Origin: Xenophilus sp. Marseille-Q4582
GTDB lineage: Bacteria > Pseudomonadota > Gammaproteobacteria > Burkholderiales > Burkholderiaceae_C
DNA: 64,000 nt
Direction: 5' to 3'
Assembly (NCBI RefSeq): GCF_916700565.1
Contig: NZ_CAKAKO010000001.1
Location: 1,096,826-1,160,825 of the forward strand
Positions within the stretch are counted from its first letter, which is position 1. Each line of letters begins with the position of its first letter. The notes below the pieces were generated by a model, which searched no databases, was not told where the DNA came from, and was given only the letters and a program-made list of their open reading frames with translations. Made by a program: the position numbers and the translations under genes. This document shows, one piece after another, positions 39,473 to 46,714 of the stretch.

Positions 39473-40831
39473 TCAGGCCGTCTCGTTCAGCGCATCGCCC
39501 AGCGCGTTGATCAGCCGGTCGATCTCGGCCTTCTCGGTGATGAAGGGCGGGGCGAGCTGGATGGTGTCGGCGCCGTAGCGCACGTAGAAGCCCTTCTTCC
39601 AGCAGGCCATGGCGATCTCGAAAGGCCGCTTGGCGGGCTCGCCCGGCACCGGGTCGATGGTGAGGCCGGCGGCCAGGCCGTAGTTGCGGATGTCCAGCAC
39701 ATGCTTGCTGCCCTTGAGGCTGTGCACGGCGGTCTCGAAGTGCGGGGCCAGCGCCTTCACGCGGCCGGGGCCGTCTTCGGCGATCAGCAGGTCCAGCGCG
39801 GCCACGCCGGCGGCGCAGGCCACCGGGTGGGCCGAGTAGGTGTAGCCGTGCGGGAACTCGACCAGGTACTCCGGGCCGCCCGCCTTCATGAAGGTGTCGT
39901 AGATTTCCTTCGTCGCCACCACGCCGCCCAGCGGCTGCGCGCCGTTGGTCACCTGCTTGGCGAAGTTCAGGATGTCCGGCACGACGCCGAAGGCCTCGGC
40001 ACCGGTCATGGCGCCGCAGCGGCCGAAGCCCGTGATGACCTCGTCGAAGATCAGCAGGATGCTGTTCTGCGTGCAGATCTCGCGCAGGCGCTGGAGGTAG
40101 CCGGCGGGCGGGATCACGACTCCGGCCGAACCCGAGAAGGGCTCGACGATCACGGCCGCGATGTTGCTCGCGTCATGCAGCGCGATCAGGTCCAGCAGGC
40201 GGTTGGCCAGTGCCTCGCCGCCCTCCTGGGGCATGCCACGCACGAAGGAGCCCATGGCCGGTTGCGTGTGCGGCAGGTGGTCGGCCTCCATGCCCTGGCC
40301 GAAGGTCTTGCGATTGCCGCCGATGCCGCCGACCGAGATGCCGCCGAAGTTGACGCCGTGGTAGCCCTTCTCGCGGCCGATCAGGCGCGTCTTGCTGGCC
40401 TGGCCCTTGGCGCGCCAGTAGGCGCGCGCGAGCTTCAAAGAGGTGTCGGCCGACTCGGAGCCCGAGTCGGTGAAGAACACGTAGTCCAGGCCCTGGGGCA
40501 TCAGGTCCTTGACCTTGTTGGCCAGTTCGAAGGAGAGCGGGTGGCCGAACTGGAAGGCGGGCGAATAGTCCAGCTTGCCGATCTGGCGCGCCACGGCCTC
40601 GCTGATCTCCTGGCGGCCATGGCCCAGGCCCGTGCACCACAGGCCCGACAGCCCATCGAAGATCTTGCGGCCGTCGGCGTCGGTGAAATAGGCGCCTTTG
40701 CCCTCGACGACGATGCGCGGATCGGCCTTGAACTGGCGGTTGCCCGTGAAGGGCATCCAGTGGGCTTCGAGCCAGGCGGCGTCGGTGCGCACGGCGGAGG
40801 AGGACGAGGCGGGCTGGGCGAGAGTGCTCAT
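39473..40831 (-). CDS. Omega-amino acid:pyruvate aminotransferase (class III PLP)
   Basis: A 452-residue PLP-dependent transaminase. The N-terminus WLEAHWMPFTGNRQFK and DGRKIFDGLSGLWCTGLGHGR, then FFTDSGSESADTSLKLAR, GREKGYHGVNFGG, the cofactor aspartate in IFDEVITGFGR, the PLP-lysine in NFAKQVTNGAQPLGG and GYTYSAHPVACAAG place it with beta-alanine/omega-amino-acid:pyruvate aminotransferases of Pseudomonas. It would move amino groups from beta-alanine, GABA-like amines or (S)-amines to pyruvate. Divergent from a LysR regulator with dyads between; terminator follows. Confidence 0.93.
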   Translation of the reverse strand: MSTLAQPASSSSAVRTDAAWLEAHWMPFTGNRQFKADPRIVVEGKGAYFTDADGRKIFDGLSGLWCTGLGHGRQEISEAVARQIGKLDYSPAFQFGHPLSFELANKVKDLMPQGLDYVFFTDSGSESADTSLKLARAYWRAKGQASKTRLIGREKGYHGVNFGGISVGGIGGNRKTFGQGMEADHLPHTQPAMGSFVRGMPQEGGEALANRLLDLIALHDASNIAAVIVEPFSGSAGVVIPPAGYLQRLREICTQNSILLIFDEVITGFGRCGAMTGAEAFGVVPDILNFAKQVTNGAQPLGGVVATKEIYDTFMKAGGPEYLVEFPHGYTYSAHPVACAAGVAALDLLIAEDGPGRVKALAPHFETAVHSLKGSKHVLDIRNYGLAAGLTIDPVPGEPAKRPFEIAMACWKKGFYVRYGADTIQLAPPFITEKAEIDRLINALGDALNETA

Positions 40832-40909
40832 GGTCGAAGGAATGGAAAGGACGAAGCCGGATCCGGCGGCGAAGGCCGCATTGTTGCGGCGGCGCTTTAG
40901 TCGCGAAAA

Positions 40910-40946
40910 TGATGTTCCATCACATTTCACTTGCCGATCCGTGAAA
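40910..40946. promoter_or_regulatory. LysR-type operator region, two inverted repeats
   Basis: TGATG-TTC-CATCA (40910-40922) and TTTCAC-N10-GTGAAA (40925-40946) lie in the 109-bp divergent region; the second has T-N11-A character and includes the regulator's GTG start, as expected for autorepression. Confidence 0.55.
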
Positions 40947-41885
40947 GTATCGAAGGCCGACGCCCCACCCCTGCGCCACCTCCTGGGCCAGCTCAGCGAC
41001 ATGGACCTGCGCCTGCTGCGCGTGTTCAAGGCCGTGGCCGACTGCGGCGGCATGGCAGCCGCCGAGCTGGAACTGAACATCGGCATTTCCACCATCAGCC
41101 GCCATGTGAAGGACCTGGAAACGCGCCTGCGCCTCACGCTGTGCCGGCGCGGACGCGCAGGTTTTGCGCTCACGCCGGACGGCCAGCGCGTGTACGAGCA
41201 GACCCAGAGCCTGCTGAGCGCCGTGGACGCCTTCCGCAGCGGCATCGCGGCCATCCACGGCCGGCTGGGCGGCGAGCTGGAACTGGCGCTGTTCGACAAG
41301 ACGGCCAGCAACCCGCAGGCGCGCATCGGCGAGGCGATCGCGCGCTTCGCCGAGCAGGCGCCCGAGGTGCGCCTGAACGTGCACGTGGCGTCGATCAACG
41401 CCATCGAACGCGGCGTGATCGACGGGCATTTCCATGTGGGCGTGATTCCCACGCACCGCAGTTCGAAGAGCCTGGCCTACGCCGACCTGTTCGGCGAGAC
41501 CATGCAGCTGTATGCCGGCCCCGGCCATGCGCTGTTCGAGGCCGAGCCGCGCGGCATGAGCTGGGCGCAGCTGCGCGCGCACCCCTTCGCGGGGCTGGGC
41601 TACCACTCGCCGAACATGCAGCTCGCGCATGCGCGGCAGCTGGCCCGCGCAGCCACGGCCTTCGACCAGGAGGCCATCGCGCTGCTGATCCTGTCGGGGC
41701 GCTACCTGGGCTTCCTGCCGGACCATTACGCGGCCAGCTTCGTGGCGGCGGGCCGCATGCGGGCCCTGGCGCCGGCGCGATTGCGCTACGACTGCCGCTT
41801 CGCCGCGATCTGGCGGCCCTCGCCCGAGCCCGCGCGCGCGGTGGCGCTGTTCCGCGAATGCCTGGCCCAGGCGCACGCCGGCTGA
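40941..41885 (+). CDS. LysR-family regulator of the aminotransferase gene
   Basis: A 314-residue LTTR. HTH: DLRLLRVFKAVADCGGMAAAELELN, ISTISRHVKDLETRL, with effector-binding domain from about 100 (GELELALFDKTASNPQARIG). The GTG at 40941 is favoured because the segment VKVSKADAPPLRHLLGQLSD precedes the HTH in this subgroup; an ATG at 41001 is the alternative. Divergent from the class III aminotransferase, it probably controls it, with substrate amino acids as likely inducers. Confidence 0.9.
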   Translation: MKVSKADAPPLRHLLGQLSDMDLRLLRVFKAVADCGGMAAAELELNIGISTISRHVKDLETRLRLTLCRRGRAGFALTPDGQRVYEQTQSLLSAVDAFRSGIAAIHGRLGGELELALFDKTASNPQARIGEAIARFAEQAPEVRLNVHVASINAIERGVIDGHFHVGVIPTHRSSKSLAYADLFGETMQLYAGPGHALFEAEPRGMSWAQLRAHPFAGLGYHSPNMQLAHARQLARAATAFDQEAIALLILSGRYLGFLPDHYAASFVAAGRMRALAPARLRYDCRFAAIWRPSPEPARAVALFRECLAQAHAG

Positions 41886-41979
41886 GGGCTTCGAGGCGGG
41901 GCAGGGGAAAAAAGCCGCCTCGGGGGGCGGCAGAAGAGGGCTGGGGGCGGCGCGGAAGGCGAGCCGCCCGGCGGTCCGT

Positions 41980-42405
41980 TCAGATGCTGCGCAGCGAGCG
42001 CGTGATCTCTTCCGCGGCCCACAGCGCCTTGCCCAGCAGCACCTGCGAAGGCAGGGCCAGGCACAGCAGCAGGGCCGAGCCGCCCCCGACGGGCTTGATC
42101 AGCAGCTTGCTGGCGCCGCTTTCGACGATCAGCCGCTCGCAGGCCGACTGGTCCACTTCGCGGCTGGCTGCGGCCGCCACGGCGAGCAGCGAACTGGCCA
42201 TGGCGGCCAGTTGCGCCGGCCGGTAGCGGCTCTGGTGGCTGATGGAGGCCAGCTCGATGCCGTCCACGGTGGCGATCACGCCGGCCGTGAGCTCGAAATG
42301 GCTTTCGGTGCAGCGGCGCAGTTCGGCGAGGTAGCGGCCGGCGAGGGCCTGGTGTTCGACGAGCGTGCGCACGGAAGGGGCGAGAGCAGCCATGGTCGGG
42401 TTCAT
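41980..42405 (-). CDS. Roadblock/LC7 (MglB-like) protein
   Basis: A 141-residue cytoplasmic protein of the roadblock/LC7 fold (alpha-beta-beta-alpha-beta-beta-beta-alpha). Recognisable are the VDGIELASISHQSRY strand-helix, AQLAAMASSLLAVAAAASRE helix and RLIVESGASKLLIKPVGGGSALLLCLAL strands (in parts). Bacterial roadblock proteins such as MglB act as GTPase-activating or scaffold partners of Ras-like GTPases. The ATG at 42405 overlaps the stop of the upstream GTPase gene (ATGA), fixing the pair as a cognate GTPase/roadblock unit. Confidence 0.9.
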   Translation of the reverse strand: MNPTMAALAPSVRTLVEHQALAGRYLAELRRCTESHFELTAGVIATVDGIELASISHQSRYRPAQLAAMASSLLAVAAAASREVDQSACERLIVESGASKLLIKPVGGGSALLLCLALPSQVLLGKALWAAEEITRSLRSI

Positions 42406-42923
42406 TCCGGCAGCAGGGCGGCCAGCAGTTCGAGGGCGTCGAGCAGCTGTTCGCGCTCGCGCACGTCCACCGGCATCACGGGCACCGCGCGCCCGGCGCG
42501 CTCGGCCAGGGCCTGCGAGAAACGGTCCAGCACCGGCGCGGTGGCCGGGCGGGCCACCAGCACCACGCTGGCGGCATCGGGCGCGTGGCGCTGCACTTCG
42601 TTCAGCGTCTGCTGCGCAAGGTCCAGCGCGCCGGCGTCGTTGGCGTCCACCAGGATGAGCGCGCCGACGGCGAAGCTCAGCAGCCACTGGCGCAGGAAGC
42701 CGAAGCGGTCCTGGCCCGGGCTGCCGTAGATGTGCAGCTCTTCGCCGTCTTCCATGCGCACGATGCCGAAGTCGGCGCCCACCGTGGTGGTGGCCTTGTC
42801 GTGGCTGAGGCGGTCGAGGTTGGGCACGTCGCAGTCCACCGAGCCTGCGCCGCACAGGGCACGCAGGGCCGTGGTCTTGCCGATGCCCATGGGGCCGAAC
42901 AGGACGATGCGCGGCGGGCTCAT
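42402..42923 (-). CDS. Ras-like small GTPase (prokaryotic MglA/Rup type) with degenerate G3/G4
   Basis: A 173-residue P-loop GTPase-like protein. G1 is intact: GPMGIGKTT (10-18, K16). G2 threonine is in TTTVGADFG. G3 reads GSPGQDRF (67-74), so the usual DxxG aspartate is G67 as in some MglA-like and Rup proteins. The G4 N/TKxD is not found; its position is occupied by ARPAT (124-128), which predicts weak or altered guanine specificity. The gene overlaps the upstream gene and the roadblock gene by 4 bp each. It may switch polarity or signalling output (inference). Confidence 0.85.
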   Translation of the reverse strand: MSPPRIVLFGPMGIGKTTALRALCGAGSVDCDVPNLDRLSHDKATTTVGADFGIVRMEDGEELHIYGSPGQDRFGFLRQWLLSFAVGALILVDANDAGALDLAQQTLNEVQRHAPDAASVVLVARPATAPVLDRFSQALAERAGRAVPVMPVDVREREQLLDALELLAALLPE

Positions 42924-43594
42924 CGCGCGGCGGGGGCGGCGAGGGCGGCCGATCGGCTGCCGCCGATCCAGCGCTTGAGGCGCGACACGAATCCGCGCGA
43001 AGCGGCGGTGGTGGCGGTGCGGGGGCGGGTCGGTGCGGCGGCCGAGGGCACTTCGCTCAGCAGTGCGCCGCGCAATTGCAGCTCCGACAGCAGGGAGTCG
43101 ACCTGCAGGTCGTTCAGGCCGCCGGTCTTCATGATCCAGGGGCGGCTGACGGGCTCGCGGGTCATGGCGGCGAGCACGCGCACGTAGTTGGCGCCGCCGC
43201 GGTTGCCACCCAGGAACACCCAGTGCTTGAGGCGGTAGCGCACGTCGCTCTGTGCGGGCAGGGCCACGGTCACGCGGGCGCTCTGCTCGCGGCGGCTCAT
43301 CACGCGCACGGCGGCCAGGTCCAGCACATCCATCAGCGCCGTCACCCGGAAGTCGCGCTCCAGGCGCAGCAGGTTCACGTCGGCATGCGGCAGCGGCGTG
43401 TCGCTGATGTAGATCGGAACGCTGCGGTCGTCGTCGGCGCCCAGCCGCTCGCGCAGCACCACGTCGGCGCCTGGGCCGTCCACCACTTCCCAGGCCACGA
43501 TGCTGCGACGCGCGGCCACTTCCAGCAGGCTGAGGAAGCGGGCGCGAAGGGTGGCGGGCAACAGGGCCGTGCTGATGAAAACGGTTTTCTTCAT
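42920..43594 (-). CDS. Unknown 224-aa protein, first gene of GTPase/roadblock operon
   Basis: No family recognised. Residues 1-110 read as an alpha/beta domain: MKKTVFISTALLP, a helix RFLSLLEVAARRSIVAW, then VPIYISDTPLPHADVNLLRL. Residues 110-180 contain a second segment with RYRLKHWVFLGGNRGGANYVRVL and LQVDSLLSELQLRG, of PilZ/winged-helix-like size. The tail ends FVSRLKRWIGGSRSAAL, a short amphipathic basic helix that could bind membranes. Its TGA overlaps the GTPase ATG. It may be the GTPase effector, activator or localiser; this is inference from gene order alone. Confidence 0.75.
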   Translation of the reverse strand: MKKTVFISTALLPATLRARFLSLLEVAARRSIVAWEVVDGPGADVVLRERLGADDDRSVPIYISDTPLPHADVNLLRLERDFRVTALMDVLDLAAVRVMSRREQSARVTVALPAQSDVRYRLKHWVFLGGNRGGANYVRVLAAMTREPVSRPWIMKTGGLNDLQVDSLLSELQLRGALLSEVPSAAAPTRPRTATTAASRGFVSRLKRWIGGSRSAALAAPAAR

Positions 43595-43703
43595 GGAATC
43601 CCCGGCGAAGAAGGGACGAACGCGCGATCGCGCGCCGATGGTTCGGGATTGTTGCCGGCGGGAAGCGGCCCCGCGTGCGGCGCACCTGCTTTCACGAGAA
43701 ATT

Positions 43704-43729
43704 CGCCAGAAAGTACTCATCTTCTGGCG
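43704..43729. promoter_or_regulatory. 26-bp dyad in the divergent region of the GTPase operon
   Basis: CGCCAGAA (43704-43711) and TTCTGGCG (43722-43729) form a perfect 8-bp inverted repeat with 10-bp spacer, 110 bp before the first operon gene. Size and symmetry fit a dimeric repressor or activator site, unidentified. Confidence 0.5.
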
Positions 43730-43796
43730 TGGGCATGCAACATCCGGGCGCACCGCCGCGCGGCGCGGGCGTTGCGCACGGCAGCGCCCGCGCTGT

Positions 43797-43838
43797 TTGA
43801 CATGCGTCAACGCGCGCCCGCCCGGGAATCCCTAGATT
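43797..43838 (+). promoter_or_regulatory. FNR-type class II promoter of the ODP protein gene
   Basis: TTGAC-ATGC-GTCAA (43797-43810) is a full palindrome with the TTGAT-N4-ATCAA geometry of FNR/Anr sites. TAGATT (43833-43838) follows after 22 bp, giving a predicted start near 43845, so the box is centred at -41.5, the class II position. The downstream GTG start is at 43885. Confidence 0.7.
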
Positions 43839-43884
43839 GGGCGCCGTCCCCACCTCTTGCGCCCCTGACGGGCGCCCACCCTCC

Positions 43885-44688
43885 GTGCCCGCCGAGCTGT
43901 ACCGCGACGACCACCATGCCTGCTACATGTTTTCCGACCTCATCGACGAGGGCGAGGACGCGGTGCAGGCCAACCAGTTCCTCATCATCGACCACGACCG
44001 GGGCGCCATCATTGATCCAGGTGGAAACATCGCTTTCAACGAACTGTTCCTGGGCATGACGCGGCATTTCTCGCCGCAAAAGCTCAGCTACCTGGTGGCC
44101 TCGCATGCCGACCCCGACATCATTGCCTCGCTGGACCGCTGGCTCACCTCCACCTCGGCGCAACTGGTGATCTCGCGCGTGTGGGAGCGCTTCGTGCCGC
44201 ATTTCGCCAAGAGCGGCAAGACGCAGGAGCGCATGATCCCGGTGTCGGACGCGGGCGGGCGCCTGCCGCTGGGCGAGAGCGAGCTGTGGATCCTGCCCGC
44301 GCACTTCCTGCATGCCGAGGGCAACTTCCACTTCTACGACCCGGTCAGCCGCATCCTGTTCACGGGCGACCTCGGCGTGTCCATGACCACCGGCGCGCAG
44401 GCGCTGCGGCCGGTGCGCGAACTCCAACCGCACCTGCCGCTGATGGAGGGCTTTCACCGCCGCTACATGGTGTCCAACAAGGTGCTGCGGCTGTGGGCGA
44501 AGATGGCGCGCCAGCTCGAGATCTCGATGCTCGTGCCGCAGCACGGCGCGCCCATCACCGGCGCGCAGGCCATTGCGGACTTCTTCGACTGGGTTGAGTC
44601 GCTGCAATGCGGCATCGACCTGTTCGACCAGTCGAACTACCAGCTGCCGACGGCCGCCATCGGCGCGCTGAGACCCGCGCGGCGCTAG
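43885..44688 (+). CDS. Metallo-beta-lactamase-fold oxygen-binding (ODP-type) protein
   Basis: A 267-residue MBL-fold protein of the flavodiiron-associated ODP group. YMFSDLIDEGEDAVQANQFLI, given here in parts, leads into the metal site SHADPDIIAS (instead of HxHxDH), the helical wall HFLHAEGNFHFYDP, LFTGDLG and a late PQHGAP. Such domains bind dioxygen or NO at a di-iron centre. The GTG at 43885 is the start: an earlier in-frame TTG lies before the predicted transcription start. An FNR-type box at -41.5 fits oxygen-regulated expression. It is divergent from the roadblock/GTPase operon. Confidence 0.85.
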   Translation: MPAELYRDDHHACYMFSDLIDEGEDAVQANQFLIIDHDRGAIIDPGGNIAFNELFLGMTRHFSPQKLSYLVASHADPDIIASLDRWLTSTSAQLVISRVWERFVPHFAKSGKTQERMIPVSDAGGRLPLGESELWILPAHFLHAEGNFHFYDPVSRILFTGDLGVSMTTGAQALRPVRELQPHLPLMEGFHRRYMVSNKVLRLWAKMARQLEISMLVPQHGAPITGAQAIADFFDWVESLQCGIDLFDQSNYQLPTAAIGALRPARR

Positions 44689-44717
44689 GGCGCGCCTGCT
44701 GCAGGGAGGCGACAGGC

Positions 44718-44936
44718 TCAGTCGCTCAGGCGGATCTTGCCGGCCTGGAGGTACTGCTCGTACTGCAGGCGCGGCAGGGCGGCGGAGCCGACCACGCCTT
44801 CCTCGGCTTCCCAGCCCAGCGTGACGCTGTCCTCGGCTTCGTCCAGCTCGACCGGCCCCTCGGGGATGGTGATGGGCACGCCGTCGCCGGGCGTGAAAGT
44901 GACGTGGCCGTGGATGGTGGCTTTGCGTACGGTCAT
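44718..44936 (-). CDS. Small conserved acidic protein, function unknown
   Basis: A 72-residue soluble protein of mostly beta character: MTVRKATIHGHVTFTPGDG, then VELDEAEDSVTLGWE and a short helix YEQYLQAGKIRL. No signal, no cysteine. It converges on the ODP gene with only 29 bp between stops. Similar short proteins exist in Burkholderiales without a named function. Confidence 0.65.
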   Translation of the reverse strand: MTVRKATIHGHVTFTPGDGVPITIPEGPVELDEAEDSVTLGWEAEEGVVGSAALPRLQYEQYLQAGKIRLSD

Positions 44937-45087
44937 CGGGGTCCTCCCGCAGGGATTGAAGTGCGGCCGGCCGGGCCATCCGGTGAATGCCGCCGCCGCA
45001 GCGCCATTGCAGCCCAGGCCCGCCCCGGCGCCTGTCGGACGGCGGCGCTGCGCATGTCGCTTTTTTGCCGGCCCTGCGGCGGCGCGC

Positions 45088-45513
45088 TCAGGGCCGTTCC
45101 AGCCGGTCGCCCGCCGGCGGCACGCCGAGCAGGGCGCGGCCGTCGGGCGAGGGCACGAACTGCGGGCCGCTGGGCGGGGGGGGCGCGCCGGGCGGCGCCA
45201 TCACTTCGGCACGGCCGTCGGCGGACGTCCGGGGCACCAGGGGCGGCGGGGAGCCGCCGCTTGCGCGGTCCAGCTGCCGGCCCGCGTCGCGGATGCAGGC
45301 CTGGCGTTGCGGCGCCGGCAGTCCGGCGCGGTTGCACAGACTCACCTGCTCGTCGAAGCGCTGCTGCGCCAGGCTGGGCTGGGCGCCGGCCGCCGCGGCC
45401 CAGAGCAGCAGGGCCGCGCCGGTGCCGGGCACGGCCCAGCCCCTGCGCCGCGCCGCAGAAGGACGCTCACGCTGGCGCGCACCCCGGGTGCTGGCGCATA
45501 GGGAAGGAGTCAT
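45088..45513 (-). CDS. Exported hypothetical protein with Cys pair and Pro-rich tail
   Basis: A 141-residue protein with a long basic N-region and a hydrophobic export segment ending AAAAGAQP. The mature part has QQRFDEQVSLCNRAGLPAPQRQACIRD in pieces, two cysteines 16 residues apart that may form a disulfide, and a Pro/Gly-rich C-terminus. The ATG at 45513 is preferred to an in-frame GTG 30 bp upstream. No function recognised. Confidence 0.6.
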   Translation of the reverse strand: MTPSLCASTRGARQRERPSAARRRGWAVPGTGAALLLWAAAAGAQPSLAQQRFDEQVSLCNRAGLPAPQRQACIRDAGRQLDRASGGSPPPLVPRTSADGRAEVMAPPGAPPPPSGPQFVPSPDGRALLGVPPAGDRLERP

Positions 45514-45645
45514 CGGTGTTCCCCGAAGGGGCTTCGGCCCCACGCCCGCATCCTGGGTGCGGCGCCGCGACCCGCCTGTGCGGCATCGGCCGCAGCGCTC
45601 GTAGGCGCAAGGCGCCGCCGCGGGCCCGGCCTGCTGGCGCGGCCC

Positions 45646-46617
45646 TCAGCGCGCGCTCGGCGCCACCCAGCCATCCATCACGCCGGGCATCGCGTGCTGG
45701 CGCATCAGCTCGACGAAGCGCCGCAGCCGCGCGGGGTACTGCTGCGCATAGGGGTAGACCAGGTGCACCGGCAGCGGCGGCGCCTGCCATTGCGGCACCA
45801 GGTGCAGCAGCCGGCCGGCGGCCAGGTCTTCCTGCACCAGCCAGGCCGAGAACACGCCCACGCCCAGCCCCTGCAGGGCGGCGGTGCGCAGCGGATAGAG
45901 GCTGTCGCTGGACAGGCGCGGGCGCAGCTGCAGCGCGCACAGCTCGCCCGTGGTGCCGTGCTGCAGCGTGATCTGGTGGCGGTAATAGGTCTGGAAGGCC
46001 AGCCAGGGCAGGGCGCCCAGCTCCCGCGCATGGCGCGGCGCCGCGCCATCGGACAGCAACGCGGGCGCGGCCACCACGATGCGCGGCACCTCGGCCAGGC
46101 GGATCGCCACCACGGCCGGGTCGCTCACCTCGCCGACCTGGATCGCGCAGTCGACGCCCTGGCCCACGAAGTCGGGCGGCTGGTCGCGCAGCAGCCATTC
46201 CACGTCCACGGCCGTGTGCGTGCGCAGGAACTCGACCAGCGGGCCGACCAGCTGCGTCTGGCCGAAGGCATGCGGCACCACCACGCGCAGCAGGCCGCTG
46301 GCCGATTGCGCCGTGTCGCCCAGGTCGGCCGCCAGCGCCTGCCAGTCGGCGATGAGCGTCTTGGCCCGCGCATAGCAGCGCGCGCCGTCCTCGGTCAGGC
46401 GCATGCCGTGGGTGGAGCGCTGCAGCAGGCGCACGCCCAGCATGCGCTCCAGCGCCTGCAGGCGCCGGCTCACCGTGGGCTGGGTGGACAGCATCTGCGC
46501 CGCCGCGGCCGACAGGCTGCCCGCATCCACGATGCGCACGAAGGTCTGCATCAACTCCAGCCGGTCGGCGGGCGCGCCGGGGGGCAGGCGGGCCGGGGTG
46601 GTCGGCGCTTCTTTCAT
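45646..46617 (-). CDS. LysR-family regulator divergent from MFS exporter
   Basis: A 323-residue LTTR: HTH ELMQTFVRIVDAGSLSAAAAQM with LSTQPTVSRRLQALERMLG recognition helix, linker, and periplasmic-binding-fold effector domain from about 105 (GLLRVVVPHAFGQTQL). It resembles the CrgA/DmlR-like group that often controls a divergent transporter. The start ATG at 46617 and the MFS ATG at 46715 leave 97 bp for a shared operator. Effector unknown. Confidence 0.9.
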   Translation of the reverse strand: MKEAPTTPARLPPGAPADRLELMQTFVRIVDAGSLSAAAAQMLSTQPTVSRRLQALERMLGVRLLQRSTHGMRLTEDGARCYARAKTLIADWQALAADLGDTAQSASGLLRVVVPHAFGQTQLVGPLVEFLRTHTAVDVEWLLRDQPPDFVGQGVDCAIQVGEVSDPAVVAIRLAEVPRIVVAAPALLSDGAAPRHARELGALPWLAFQTYYRHQITLQHGTTGELCALQLRPRLSSDSLYPLRTAALQGLGVGVFSAWLVQEDLAAGRLLHLVPQWQAPPLPVHLVYPYAQQYPARLRRFVELMRQHAMPGVMDGWVAPSAR

Positions 46618-46714
46618 GCGTCAAGCGTATAGCAAATGTGCGAACCAGGCCACTACCAGCGGGATCAAGGGGTCGGCACACTGCCGTCGATCTGTGATTG
46701 CAAGGGTAAATACC

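Noticed and set aside
43837..43884. TTG start at 43837 for the ODP protein
   Set aside because: It lies upstream of the predicted transcription start (near 43845) and adds a non-conserved Pro/Cys-containing tail.
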